A stretch of 64,000 nucleotides of DNA, from NCBI RefSeq assembly GCF_026552795.1, contig NZ_JANFPI010000004.1:1-64000 (forward strand), written 5' to 3'. This stretch comes from Ectorhizobium quercum. Lineage in GTDB: Bacteria > Pseudomonadota > Alphaproteobacteria > Rhizobiales > Rhizobiaceae. Position 1 is the first letter of the stretch, and each line of letters begins with the position of its first letter. Of the stretch, positions 52,619 to 60,784 are shown piece by piece. The translations under genes and the position numbers were made by a program. Under the pieces are notes generated by a model that saw nothing but the letters and a program-made list of their open reading frames with translations, was not told where the DNA came from and did no database searches.

Positions 52619-53448
52619 GCAATGTCATCGTGCCGCGCCGGAGACGCTGGAACTATCGGCGAACGGGGCTTCACGCCGCCGCCGGCGCCGTCTTCCTGTT
52701 CATCCTGCTGCCGTTGATCTTCGTGATCTGGCTGTCCTTCTACAGGCAGGAAATTCCGTCCTTCCCCCCGGACGGCTATTCGACGGCGTGGTATGCCGCC
52801 GCCATCGGCAACAGGCGTTTCATCGACGCGCTCATCCTCAGCGTGCAGGTCGGCGTCATCGCCACCGTGATCGGCCTGGCACTCGCCCTGCCTGCCGCGG
52901 TTGCCCTGACGCGCTGGACGTTCCGGGGACGCGGGGCCGTCAGCAACCTCCTGCTGATGCCGCTGATCATTCCGGGGATCGTGCTGGGCTTCGGCCTCTA
53001 TATATTCCAGGTGGAAGGCGAGATCGCCACCGGTATTCCCCTGCTCGGCTCGACGGCGGGCCTCGTGCTCGGGCATGTGCTGCTGGTCATTCCGTGGAGC
53101 GTCCGCCTCATCACCGCAAGCCTCGTCGGCTTCGACCGCACGCTGGAAGAGGCGGCGCAGAACCTCGGTGCGACGCCGTTCGTCGCCTTTCGCAGGATAA
53201 CGATGCCGGCGGTTCTTCCCGGTGTCGTCGCGGGGGCCATCTTCGGCTTCGTGTCGTCCTTCGGCAATCTGGAACTCAGCCTGTTTCTGGTCGGGCCGGG
53301 GGCGACGACCCTGCCCATCGCAATTCTCCAGTATCTGGAATGGAAGATCGACCCGACCATCGCGGCGATTTCCGTGTTGCAGATCCTCATCGTGATCGCG
53401 GCAATGCTGATCACCGACCGCTTCGTCAAAATCAGCCGGGTAGTGTAA
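52615..53448 (+). CDS. ABC transporter permease, PotC-type
   Basis: A 277-residue inner-membrane permease with six helices and the EAA loop (EEAAQNLGATPFVAFRRITMPAV). It begins with GTG at 52615, overlapping the amidohydrolase stop; GGAGG lies upstream. It is one of two permeases of a spermidine/putrescine-type importer, with the other encoded behind the binding protein. Confidence 0.9.
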   Translation: MSNVIVPRRRRWNYRRTGLHAAAGAVFLFILLPLIFVIWLSFYRQEIPSFPPDGYSTAWYAAAIGNRRFIDALILSVQVGVIATVIGLALALPAAVALTRWTFRGRGAVSNLLLMPLIIPGIVLGFGLYIFQVEGEIATGIPLLGSTAGLVLGHVLLVIPWSVRLITASLVGFDRTLEEAAQNLGATPFVAFRRITMPAVLPGVVAGAIFGFVSSFGNLELSLFLVGPGATTLPIAILQYLEWKIDPTIAAISVLQILIVIAAMLITDRFVKISRVV

Positions 53449-54507
53449 ATGGCAAGAGTGGAACTGGAATCGATTTCGAAGATCTACGGCGATTTCCGGG
53501 CCGCCGAGGACATCAACCTCGACATTGCGGACGGCGAGTTTCTGATCCTGCTCGGGCCGTCCGGCTGCGGCAAGACGACGACGCTGCGCATGGTGGCCGG
53601 CTTCATCGAGCCGACCGCCGGAACCATCCGCATCGGCGGCAAGGATGTGACCGACCTGCCGCCGTGGGAGCGAAGCACAGGTCTGGTCTTCCAGAACTAC
53701 GCGCTGTTCCCGCATCTGACCGTCGCCCAGAACGTCGCCTTCGGGCTCGAAATGCGCAAGGTGCCCAAGGCGCAGATCCGCCCGCGCGTCGAGGAAGCCC
53801 TCCAGCTGGTGCGGCTCGGCCATCTGGCGGAACGCTATCCGCGACAGATGTCCGGCGGCCAGCAGCAGCGCGTGGCGCTCGCAAGGGCGCTGGCGTTCGA
53901 GCCGGACGTGCTGCTGCTCGACGAGCCGCTTTCCAACCTCGACGCCAAGCTGCGGCAGGAGGTGCGGGTGGAAATCCGCAATCTCCAGCAAAGGCTGGGC
54001 ATCACGGCCATCATGGTGACGCACGACCAGGAGGAGGCCCTGACGATGGCCGACCGGCTGGTGGTGATGAGCGAGGGCCGGATCTGCCAGGTGGGAAGCC
54101 AGCGCGACCTTTACGACCATCCCAAGACCGAATTCGTGGCGTCCTTCGTCGGCCGCAGCAGTTTCCTTCGCGGCCGTTTCAGCGGCGGCAAATTCATCAG
54201 CACCGGCGGCCTCGAAATCGTTTCGGACCGCAAGCTGGTCGGAAGCGCGGTGATGGCCGTTCGCCCGGAGCGCGTGCGCATCGCCAACGAACCGGTCGCC
54301 GGGGCGGCAAACTGCTTCCCCGGTGTCGTGGAATTCGTATCCTATATGGGCGGCAGCATCGACATTCATGTCCGTCTCAACAACGAGGATGTCGTCATCG
54401 CCCAGGTGACGAACAATGAAGGCCTGGAACTGCCGGGCGTCGGCGATACGGTCCACGTGGCTTGGTCGTCGGGCGCGGCCGTTTTCGCGGACATGCCGAA
54501 ATCCTGA
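53449..54507 (+). CDS. ABC transporter ATP-binding protein, PotA-type
   Basis: A 352-residue ATPase. Walker A GPSGCGKTT, Q-loop LVFQNYALFPH, signature MSGGQQQR, Walker B LLLDEPLSNLD, H-loop VTHDQEEA, and a C-terminal TOBE domain. Its ATG directly follows the permease TAA with no gap. The importer resembles those for polyamines, opines and related polar compounds. Confidence 0.94.
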   Translation: MARVELESISKIYGDFRAAEDINLDIADGEFLILLGPSGCGKTTTLRMVAGFIEPTAGTIRIGGKDVTDLPPWERSTGLVFQNYALFPHLTVAQNVAFGLEMRKVPKAQIRPRVEEALQLVRLGHLAERYPRQMSGGQQQRVALARALAFEPDVLLLDEPLSNLDAKLRQEVRVEIRNLQQRLGITAIMVTHDQEEALTMADRLVVMSEGRICQVGSQRDLYDHPKTEFVASFVGRSSFLRGRFSGGKFISTGGLEIVSDRKLVGSAVMAVRPERVRIANEPVAGAANCFPGVVEFVSYMGGSIDIHVRLNNEDVVIAQVTNNEGLELPGVGDTVHVAWSSGAAVFADMPKS

Positions 54508-54555
54508 GCGTTTTTCATGCGATAGCCAATTTCAACAATAAAAGGGAACAGAACC

Positions 54556-55608
54556 ATGATCAGCCTTTCCAAGTTCAAGCGTCGTGATTTCATCAAGGGT
54601 GTCGGGGCCGGGGTCGGTCTCGCCGTGGCGATGGGCGTCCGGCCCGGCTTTGCGGCCGGCGGCCGGGTCGTCGTCGGCACCTGGGGCGGCGACTATGCCC
54701 GCCTGCTGAACAAGAACATCGAGCAGCCCTTCCTCATCCCGCAGGGCTGGGAAGTGGTGCAGGACCAGGCGGGCGACCCCGAACGCCGCGCCAAGCTGGC
54801 CGCCGAGCGGCGCCTGCCGCGCGGCTCGGTCGACGTGCATGGCCTCAACGGCTCCAACATGTATCAGGTCTTCCAGCTCGGCCTGACCCAGGAGATCGAC
54901 TACAGCCGCATCCCGAACGCCGAACACCTTCTGCCGTCCATGCGCGACGGCTACGGCGTGCCGCACATCTATTCGGGCAAGGTCGTGCTCTTTAATCCCG
55001 AGCTGATCCCTTCCGCCCCTTCGAGCTATGCCGGCATCCTGTCGCCGGAACTGGGCAACAAGCTGGGCATCATCGACATCCAGTACCAGTATGTCATGCT
55101 GGCCGCGGCCCTTGCCGCCGGCGGAAATCTGACGGCGATGGACGACGGCAAGAAGCTGCTTCTGGAAATCCGCAAGGCGGGCGGCCGCATCTATCCGACC
55201 AACGAGGCCTTCGCCCAGGGGCTCCAGACGGGTGAGATCGGCGGCGGCATCATGTGGAAGGCCCGCGCGGTGCAATGGCAGAATGCCGGCATCAAGGTCG
55301 AGGCGGTGACGCCGAGCGAGGGCATCCTGCCCTACACCTCCGGCATGGTCATTCCGAAGAACGCCCCGAACGTCGAGGGCGCCTATGCCTATATCAACGC
55401 CTCCCTCGAACCCGCCGCCCAGCAGGCTTTCGCGGTCGACATGGGCTATGACGGAACGGTGGAAAATGCCGGCATCGACGCCGACCTCAAGAGCCGCATC
55501 GGCTTCACGCCGGAAGAAGTCGCGAAAATCCAGACCATCGACCAGGAATTCATCCTCAACAACGACGTGGAGATGAAGGATTGGTGGGACAAGGAGTTCA
55601 AGGCCTGA
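54556..55608 (+). CDS. ABC transporter substrate-binding protein, PotD-type, Tat-exported
   Basis: A 350-residue binding protein with a twin-arginine leader (KRRDFIKGVGAGVGLAVAMG, cleavage near FAAGG). The mature chain begins VVVGTWGGDYARLLNKNI, typical of the PotD/opine group, and ends with a charged tail. AAAGGGA precedes the ATG. The ligand is unknown; it is expected to be the substrate of the amidohydrolases. Confidence 0.88.
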   Translation: MISLSKFKRRDFIKGVGAGVGLAVAMGVRPGFAAGGRVVVGTWGGDYARLLNKNIEQPFLIPQGWEVVQDQAGDPERRAKLAAERRLPRGSVDVHGLNGSNMYQVFQLGLTQEIDYSRIPNAEHLLPSMRDGYGVPHIYSGKVVLFNPELIPSAPSSYAGILSPELGNKLGIIDIQYQYVMLAAALAAGGNLTAMDDGKKLLLEIRKAGGRIYPTNEAFAQGLQTGEIGGGIMWKARAVQWQNAGIKVEAVTPSEGILPYTSGMVIPKNAPNVEGAYAYINASLEPAAQQAFAVDMGYDGTVENAGIDADLKSRIGFTPEEVAKIQTIDQEFILNNDVEMKDWWDKEFKA

Positions 55609-55630
55609 TGCTGTCCGGCTCCATGCGCGT

Positions 55631-55647
55631 GGTCGCCACTCGCGACC
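55631..55647 (+). other. Intercistronic hairpin after the binding-protein gene
   Basis: GGTCGC and GCGACC form a 6-bp GC stem with a 5-nt loop, 22 nt after the binding-protein stop. As in the other importer operon of this window it may raise the amount of binding protein over permease. Confidence 0.35.
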
Positions 55648-55684
55648 GGATAACCTTTCGTCCGACTTCAGGGGAGGTCAGATC

Positions 55685-56551
55685 ATGACGGGAGCCGGAC
55701 ATTCCGGAGCCGGGCGGTCGCTGACGGCGACCGCCCTCATCGGGCCGGCGACCTTCGTCGCCGCGCTCGGTGTGATCGGCCCCATGCTCTATCTGCTGCG
55801 CTACAGCTTCAACAGGTTCGATCCGCGGCTTCTGATGATCGACGCCTTCAGTCTCGAGAACTACGTGAAGTTCTTCACGGACACCTATTATCTCTCGGCC
55901 TATTACACGACGCTGTGGGTGGCGTTCATCTGCACCGCCATCTGCCTCGTTCTGGCGTTCCCGCTGTCCTATGTGCTGGCGAGAACGCAATCGCGCTACA
56001 AGAACCTGATGATCATCGGCGTCGTCGTGCCGCTTTTCGTCGGCAACGCGGTGCGTGCCGCGGGCTGGATGAGTTTCTTCGGCAATCGCGGTCTGCTCAA
56101 CGTCACCCTGATGAAGATCGGCATCATCGATCAGCCGATCGAAATCATGTACACGCAATTCGCGGTCGTCGTCGGCATCATCGCGGTCAACCTGCCCTAC
56201 ATGATCCTCTCGCTCCAGAGCGTCATCGAAAGCATCAACCGCAATGTCGAGGAGGCGGCCTTCAGCATGGGCGCGCGTCCCATGCAGATGTTCAGGCGTG
56301 TCCTGCTGCCGTTGGCGTTGCCGGGCGTCGCCGCCGGCACGATACTGACCTTCATTCTGGCCATGAACGCCTATGCCACGCCGGTTCTGCTGGGCGGGCC
56401 GAGCTTCAGGATGATGTCGCCGCTGATCTACGACCAGTTCCGCCTGAACAACTGGCCCGGTTCGGCTGCCATCGCCTTCATCCTGATGACGACGACCCTG
56501 CTTCTGACGATTCTGGTCGGGATCATCACACGGCAGAAGTTCCGCGCCTGA
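55685..56551 (+). CDS. ABC transporter permease, PotB-type
   Basis: A 288-residue permease with six helices and an EAA loop (EEAAFSMGARPMQMFRRVLLPL). GGGGAGG precedes the ATG. It completes the importer. The gene order permease, ATPase, binding protein, permease is unusual, because the two permease genes are normally adjacent. It is convergent with the GntR regulator gene. Confidence 0.92.
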   Translation: MTGAGHSGAGRSLTATALIGPATFVAALGVIGPMLYLLRYSFNRFDPRLLMIDAFSLENYVKFFTDTYYLSAYYTTLWVAFICTAICLVLAFPLSYVLARTQSRYKNLMIIGVVVPLFVGNAVRAAGWMSFFGNRGLLNVTLMKIGIIDQPIEIMYTQFAVVVGIIAVNLPYMILSLQSVIESINRNVEEAAFSMGARPMQMFRRVLLPLALPGVAAGTILTFILAMNAYATPVLLGGPSFRMMSPLIYDQFRLNNWPGSAAIAFILMTTTLLLTILVGIITRQKFRA

Positions 56552-56571
56552 CACGACAGGGAGGCCGTGAT

Positions 56572-57231
56572 TCACCGCTCGCTGGCGGCGACCTTCAGAA
56601 GATCGGTGTGAACGCTTCTGATATGCGCTTCGAGGGCCTGCTCGGCCTTGTCGAATTCCTTCCGTTCGACCAGCCTGATCAGGTCCACATGCTCCCGGAT
56701 CGCGCGGGTCAGTGCCTCCGGGCTCGAAAGATGGATGCGGGTGTAGCGCTCGCTGGTTTGCAGCAGCGAGGCGACCATCTGTCCGGTGCGGGGCAGGTCG
56801 GCCCGCTTGTAAAGCGCCGAATGCAGCTCCGCGTTCAGTTCCCCGTAGAGGCTCGCCCGGTCCTGTTCAATGGCCTGCCGGTAGCGCGCCTCTATGTCCT
56901 TGACCTGCTCGATGTCGTCGTCCGTCAGAAGCGGCGCCGAGCGGCGGAAGAGCCGGGTTTCGAGCAGGAGACGCAATTCGAACACGTCGTCGATCTCCAA
57001 TGCGGAAAGCTCGGAGACGACGGCTCCCCGGCGGGGAACGATGCGGACGAGGCCTTCGGCCTCCAGCTGGAAAAGAGCCTCGCGGATCGGAATGCGGCTG
57101 ACGCCGTATTCGGTCGCGAGCCTGTCCTGCCGCAATTGCTGGCCCGCCGGATATTTGCCCGAAAGGATGGCCTCGCGGATCTCGTTCAGCAGGGCATCCG
57201 AGAGCGTTTGATGCTTGAATGACGGTTCCAT
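56572..57231 (-). CDS. GntR-family transcriptional regulator, FCD (FadR) type
   Basis: A 219-residue regulator: winged helix-turn-helix at residues 1-70 (LSDALLNEIREAILSGKYPAGQQLRQDRLATEYGVSRIPIREAL) and an all-helical FCD effector domain with probable metal-binding His/Asp residues (ELNAELHSALY, IREHVDLIRLV). It lies between the importer and peptidase genes and is divergent from the M24 gene over a perfect palindrome, so it probably represses both itself and the catabolic genes until the substrate is present. Confidence 0.92.
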   Translation of the reverse strand: MEPSFKHQTLSDALLNEIREAILSGKYPAGQQLRQDRLATEYGVSRIPIREALFQLEAEGLVRIVPRRGAVVSELSALEIDDVFELRLLLETRLFRRSAPLLTDDDIEQVKDIEARYRQAIEQDRASLYGELNAELHSALYKRADLPRTGQMVASLLQTSERYTRIHLSSPEALTRAIREHVDLIRLVERKEFDKAEQALEAHIRSVHTDLLKVAASER

Positions 57232-57630
57232 GCTTTTTGCCCTGCCGCGCGTCGATGACTTAATTGATAGTATTTGTATACTGTATACAAATATAGCATT
57301 CCCTTTTGAATGATCAAGAGGGGTGCTCTCCCGGTCCCCACCAGAGGTTCGGCCCGCTTCCTCGTCTTCCCGTCATCGTTGTTATTCTGCTGAAAGCAGA
57401 TGGACTACAGGGCTGGACGGTTCAGGTCAATCCATGCCGCTTTTCCGTCTCCGGGGGCCGTCCGGGCGGACAGAATCCGGCAAAGAGCGTTATTGTCATC
57501 GCCTGAATATGATATACATTATCCAGAAATGGATGTCGGTGCGGGCGGCTTGGGAAGCTGGGGTGGCCGTTTTCGGCAATGGCTTCGGACGATTTTCAAC
57601 GTGTCTTGGACGTGATCAGGAGAGATCGGA
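57232..57630. promoter_or_regulatory. 399-bp divergent regulatory region of GntR and M24 genes
   Basis: It contains the GntR operator (57271-57293) close to the regulator start, and a sigma-70-like pair TTGTCA (57493-57498) and TACATT (57515-57520), 16 bp apart, upstream of the M24 gene. Open frames here have no family signature. Confidence 0.45.
57271..57293. promoter_or_regulatory. GntR/FCD operator palindrome
   Basis: TATTTGTATAC and GTATACAAATA are perfect 11-bp inverted arms around a single T, with the core GTATAC on each side, as preferred by FCD-type GntR regulators. It lies 40-62 bp upstream of the regulator start and about 340 bp from the M24 gene, so direct control of the regulator gene is more certain than control of the M24 gene. 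Confidence 0.8.
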
Positions 57631-58848
57631 ATGACCAAAGGTGTGGGAGGCTCGTCTGCCGAAGCCGAACTGGCGAAGCTCGAGGGAAAGTTTCCGCCTG
57701 TTCCCCTTATCGCAACGGATGAATATATCCGGCGGGTGGAGCGCGCCCAGGCGCTGATGCGCGAGAAGGGCATTGCCGCGCTCTATCTCGATACCTCGAA
57801 GAACCTGCAATACTTCACCGGCATCCAGCTGACGCTGAGCGAGCGCCTGCACGGGGCGATCATCCCGGCGGAAGGCGAGATCACCTATATTTGCCCGAAC
57901 TTCGAAATCCCGAAGACGCGCGAGATGATCTCCTTCGGCGAGGAGGTCCGCGGCTGGCACGAGCACGAGGACCCGACCCGGCTGGTCATCGACATCCTTC
58001 GCCGCAAGGGCATCGAGACGGGTGTCGTCGCCATCGATCCGCAGACGCCGTTCTTCATCTTCAATGGCCTGCGCACCGCAGCCAACGCCTATGATTACGT
58101 CGACGGCGCGGTGATCGTCGGCGCCTGCCGCATCCGCAAGTCGGAACAGGAACTGGCGCTGATGAAGCAGGCCAACAGGATCACCTATGCGGTCCAGAAG
58201 GCGACCGCGGCGTTTCTGCACGAAGGCATCACCACGACCGAGGTCATGCAGTTCATCCGCCAGGCCTACACGGTTTGCGGTGCGGTTCTGCCGACCGGCA
58301 GCGGCATCGTCCTGTTCGGCGAGGCGACCGCCTTCCCGCACGGCGTTCCCTATGCGCAGACCCTGAAGCAGGGCGACGTCGTTCTGGTCGATATCAGCGG
58401 GACCTATGGCGGCTACCGCTCCGACAACACCCGCACCTATGTGTTCGGGGAGGCGAACGAACGCCAGCGCTTCATCTGGAACGCCGAGGCCAAAGCCCAG
58501 CAGGCCGGCTTCGACGCCGCGAAGCCCGGTGCGACGTTCGAGGAGGTCGACTTTGCGGCCCGCGCCGTCGTCGAGGCTGCCGGCTTCGAGAAGGATTACG
58601 GCGTTCCCGGCCTGCCGCATCGCACCGGCCACGGCATCGGCCTCGATACGCACGAATACGGCTATGTCGTGCGCGGCAACACGGCCAGGATTGAGCCCGG
58701 CAACTGCTTTTCGATCGAGCCCATGATCACCAGCTATGGCGAATTCGGCGTGCGTCTGGAAGATTGCGTCTACATGGCCGAAGATGGAGCGCACTGGTTC
58801 TCGCCCCCGGCGCGGGACATCGACGATCCCTTCGCCGCGGAAGCGTGA
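57631..58848 (+). CDS. M24-family metallopeptidase (Xaa-Pro dipeptidase-like)
   Basis: A 405-residue pita-bread enzyme. The N-terminal creatinase-like domain (about 30-160) precedes a catalytic domain with all five metal ligands: Asp in VDISGTYGG, Asp in RSDNTRT, His in GHGIGLDTHE, Glu in SIEPMI and Glu in RLEDCVYM. Family activities are prolidase, aminopeptidase P and creatinase. AGGAGAG precedes ATG 57631. The gamma-glutamyltransferase-like gene follows by 54 bp, so both act on peptide-like products of the same regulon. Confidence 0.9.
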   Translation: MTKGVGGSSAEAELAKLEGKFPPVPLIATDEYIRRVERAQALMREKGIAALYLDTSKNLQYFTGIQLTLSERLHGAIIPAEGEITYICPNFEIPKTREMISFGEEVRGWHEHEDPTRLVIDILRRKGIETGVVAIDPQTPFFIFNGLRTAANAYDYVDGAVIVGACRIRKSEQELALMKQANRITYAVQKATAAFLHEGITTTEVMQFIRQAYTVCGAVLPTGSGIVLFGEATAFPHGVPYAQTLKQGDVVLVDISGTYGGYRSDNTRTYVFGEANERQRFIWNAEAKAQQAGFDAAKPGATFEEVDFAARAVVEAAGFEKDYGVPGLPHRTGHGIGLDTHEYGYVVRGNTARIEPGNCFSIEPMITSYGEFGVRLEDCVYMAEDGAHWFSPPARDIDDPFAAEA

Positions 58849-58902
58849 AAGGCAGGCCCGGTCCGGCGAGGGAACGTCACTCATGGAAGAAGCGGTTTCG
58901 TC

Positions 58903-60735
58903 ATGACCTTCACCACACGCCCCGAGCTTCGGGGCACCTTCGGCGCGGTGGCGACGACCCACTGGCTGGCCTCCGCCGCCGGCATGTCGCTGCTCGAAAA
59001 GGGGCATACGGCCTTCGACGCTGCCGTCGCCGCCGGGTTCGTCCTCCAGATCGTCGAGCCTCATCTGGTGGGGCCGGGCGGCGAGGTGCCGATCATCGTA
59101 ACGCCCGCCGGCGCGGATGAGCCGGTCGTAATCTCGGGACAGGGACCGTCACCGGCAAAAGCGACGATCGCCCGTTTCCGGGACCTGGGGCTGGACATCA
59201 TTCCCGGCACCGGCCTGCTGCCGGCCTGCGTTCCCGGCGCTTTCGGTGCTTGGCTGACCCTGCTGCGCGATCACGGCACGGCCGAGCTGGAGGACGTCCT
59301 TTCCGCCGCGATCCATTATGCCGAACACGGACATCCGATCGTGCCGCGGATATCGAACACCATCGCCTCGATGAAGGACCTGTTCACGACGCATTGGCCA
59401 GGCTCTGCGGAGATCTATCTGCCCGGTGGAGCCGTGCCGCAGGCCGGAAAGCTGTTTCGTAACCCGCAGATCGCCACGCTCTACCGCACGATTCTCGATC
59501 ATGCCAAAGGTGCCGGCAGCCGCGAAGCACGCATTCAGGCCGCCTATGATTTCTGGTATCGCGGCCCTGTCGCCGAAGCGATAGGAGACTATTGCGCGAG
59601 GCAGGACGTCTGGGACGTCTCCGGCCGGCACCACCGGGGCCTGCTGACCGCGCAGGACATGGCGGATTATCGGCCCCGGGTGGAAAAGGCCGTCTCCGTT
59701 GCCTACGGCGATTTCGAGGTTTTCAAGTGCGGAGCGTGGTCCCAGGGGCCGGTGCTTTTGCAGATGTTGCAGATCCTCAAGGGCACCGACATCGCCGATC
59801 TCGATCCGCTCGGCGCGGATTTCGTCCACTTGGTGGTGGAAACCGTCAAGCTGGCGATGGCCGACCGGGATTCCTGGTATGGCGACAGCCCGGACGTGCC
59901 GCTCGACACATTGTTGTCTGCGGCCTATGCGGATGCACGGAGGACGCTGATCGGCGAAACGGCGTCGCTGGACATCCGTCCGGGAGCGCCCGACGGACGC
60001 AACTGCAACATGCCGCCGTTGCGCACGGTCGGCACCATCGCCCAGCCGGGTCTGGGCGGCGGCGAACCGACGGTCGCCCGCACGCCGGACCTGCCCAATG
60101 ATCGACAGGGCGAACCCTCCCTGTCGCGCGAGGGTGCCCAGCGCGGCGATACCGTCTACGTGAGCAGCGTGGACCGTTGGGGCAACATGGTTTCGGCGAC
60201 GCCATCCGGCGGCTGGTTCCAGTCGAGCCCCGTCATTCCCGGCCTCGGTTTCAGCCTGACGACGCGCGGGCAGATGTTCTGGCTGGAAGAGGGGCTGAAT
60301 TCCACGCTGCGGCCCTGCGTGCGCCCGCGCACGACCCTGACGCCCTCGATGGTCTACCGCGACGGCAGGCCCTACATGGCCTTCGGGACGCCGGGCGGCG
60401 ACCAGCAGGACCAGTGGCAGCTCGTCATGTTCCTGCGTCACGTTCATGCCGGCATGAATCTGCAGGAGGCGATCGATGCGCCCTCCTTCCACACGGATCA
60501 CCTGCCGAGTTCCTTCTGGCCGCGCGAGATCAGCCGCGGCGGCGTGACGCTCGAAGGGCGTTTTCCGCCGCAGGTGCAGCGGGAGCTTGCCGCGAAGGGC
60601 CATGTGCTGACCGTCGGCGATCCGTGGTCGGAAGGCCGTCTTTCCGCCGTCGCCCGCGAAATGGACGGAGACGTTCAGCTCGTGAAAGCCGCCGCCAACC
60701 CCCGCGGCATGCAGGGATATGCGGTCGCGCGCTGA
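58903..60735 (+). CDS. Gamma-glutamyltransferase-like Ntn hydrolase
   Basis: A 610-residue protein of the gamma-glutamyltransferase family, which self-cleaves to expose an N-terminal Thr nucleophile. The probable nucleophile is Thr417 in RGDTVYVSSVDRWGNMVS, the position and context of the autocleavage site. The large subunit begins with the family block TTHWLASAAGMSLLEKGHTAFDAAVAAG, and the small subunit contains the glycine-rich FGTPGGDQQ. No signal peptide is visible, so it is probably cytoplasmic, in contrast to E. coli Ggt. It may split a gamma-glutamyl amide released by the M24 or amidohydrolase steps. Confidence 0.88.
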   Translation: MTFTTRPELRGTFGAVATTHWLASAAGMSLLEKGHTAFDAAVAAGFVLQIVEPHLVGPGGEVPIIVTPAGADEPVVISGQGPSPAKATIARFRDLGLDIIPGTGLLPACVPGAFGAWLTLLRDHGTAELEDVLSAAIHYAEHGHPIVPRISNTIASMKDLFTTHWPGSAEIYLPGGAVPQAGKLFRNPQIATLYRTILDHAKGAGSREARIQAAYDFWYRGPVAEAIGDYCARQDVWDVSGRHHRGLLTAQDMADYRPRVEKAVSVAYGDFEVFKCGAWSQGPVLLQMLQILKGTDIADLDPLGADFVHLVVETVKLAMADRDSWYGDSPDVPLDTLLSAAYADARRTLIGETASLDIRPGAPDGRNCNMPPLRTVGTIAQPGLGGGEPTVARTPDLPNDRQGEPSLSREGAQRGDTVYVSSVDRWGNMVSATPSGGWFQSSPVIPGLGFSLTTRGQMFWLEEGLNSTLRPCVRPRTTLTPSMVYRDGRPYMAFGTPGGDQQDQWQLVMFLRHVHAGMNLQEAIDAPSFHTDHLPSSFWPREISRGGVTLEGRFPPQVQRELAAKGHVLTVGDPWSEGRLSAVAREMDGDVQLVKAAANPRGMQGYAVAR

Positions 60736-60784
60736 CAGTGCGCCGCCCGTTCGCGAAGGGTGCGCCCGAGCCCGGTGAGCCGGC

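Noticed and set aside
57505..57522. Second GntR operator near the M24 gene
   Set aside because: ATATGATATACATTAT shares only a partial core with the strong palindrome and lacks symmetric arms; it may be part of a promoter.
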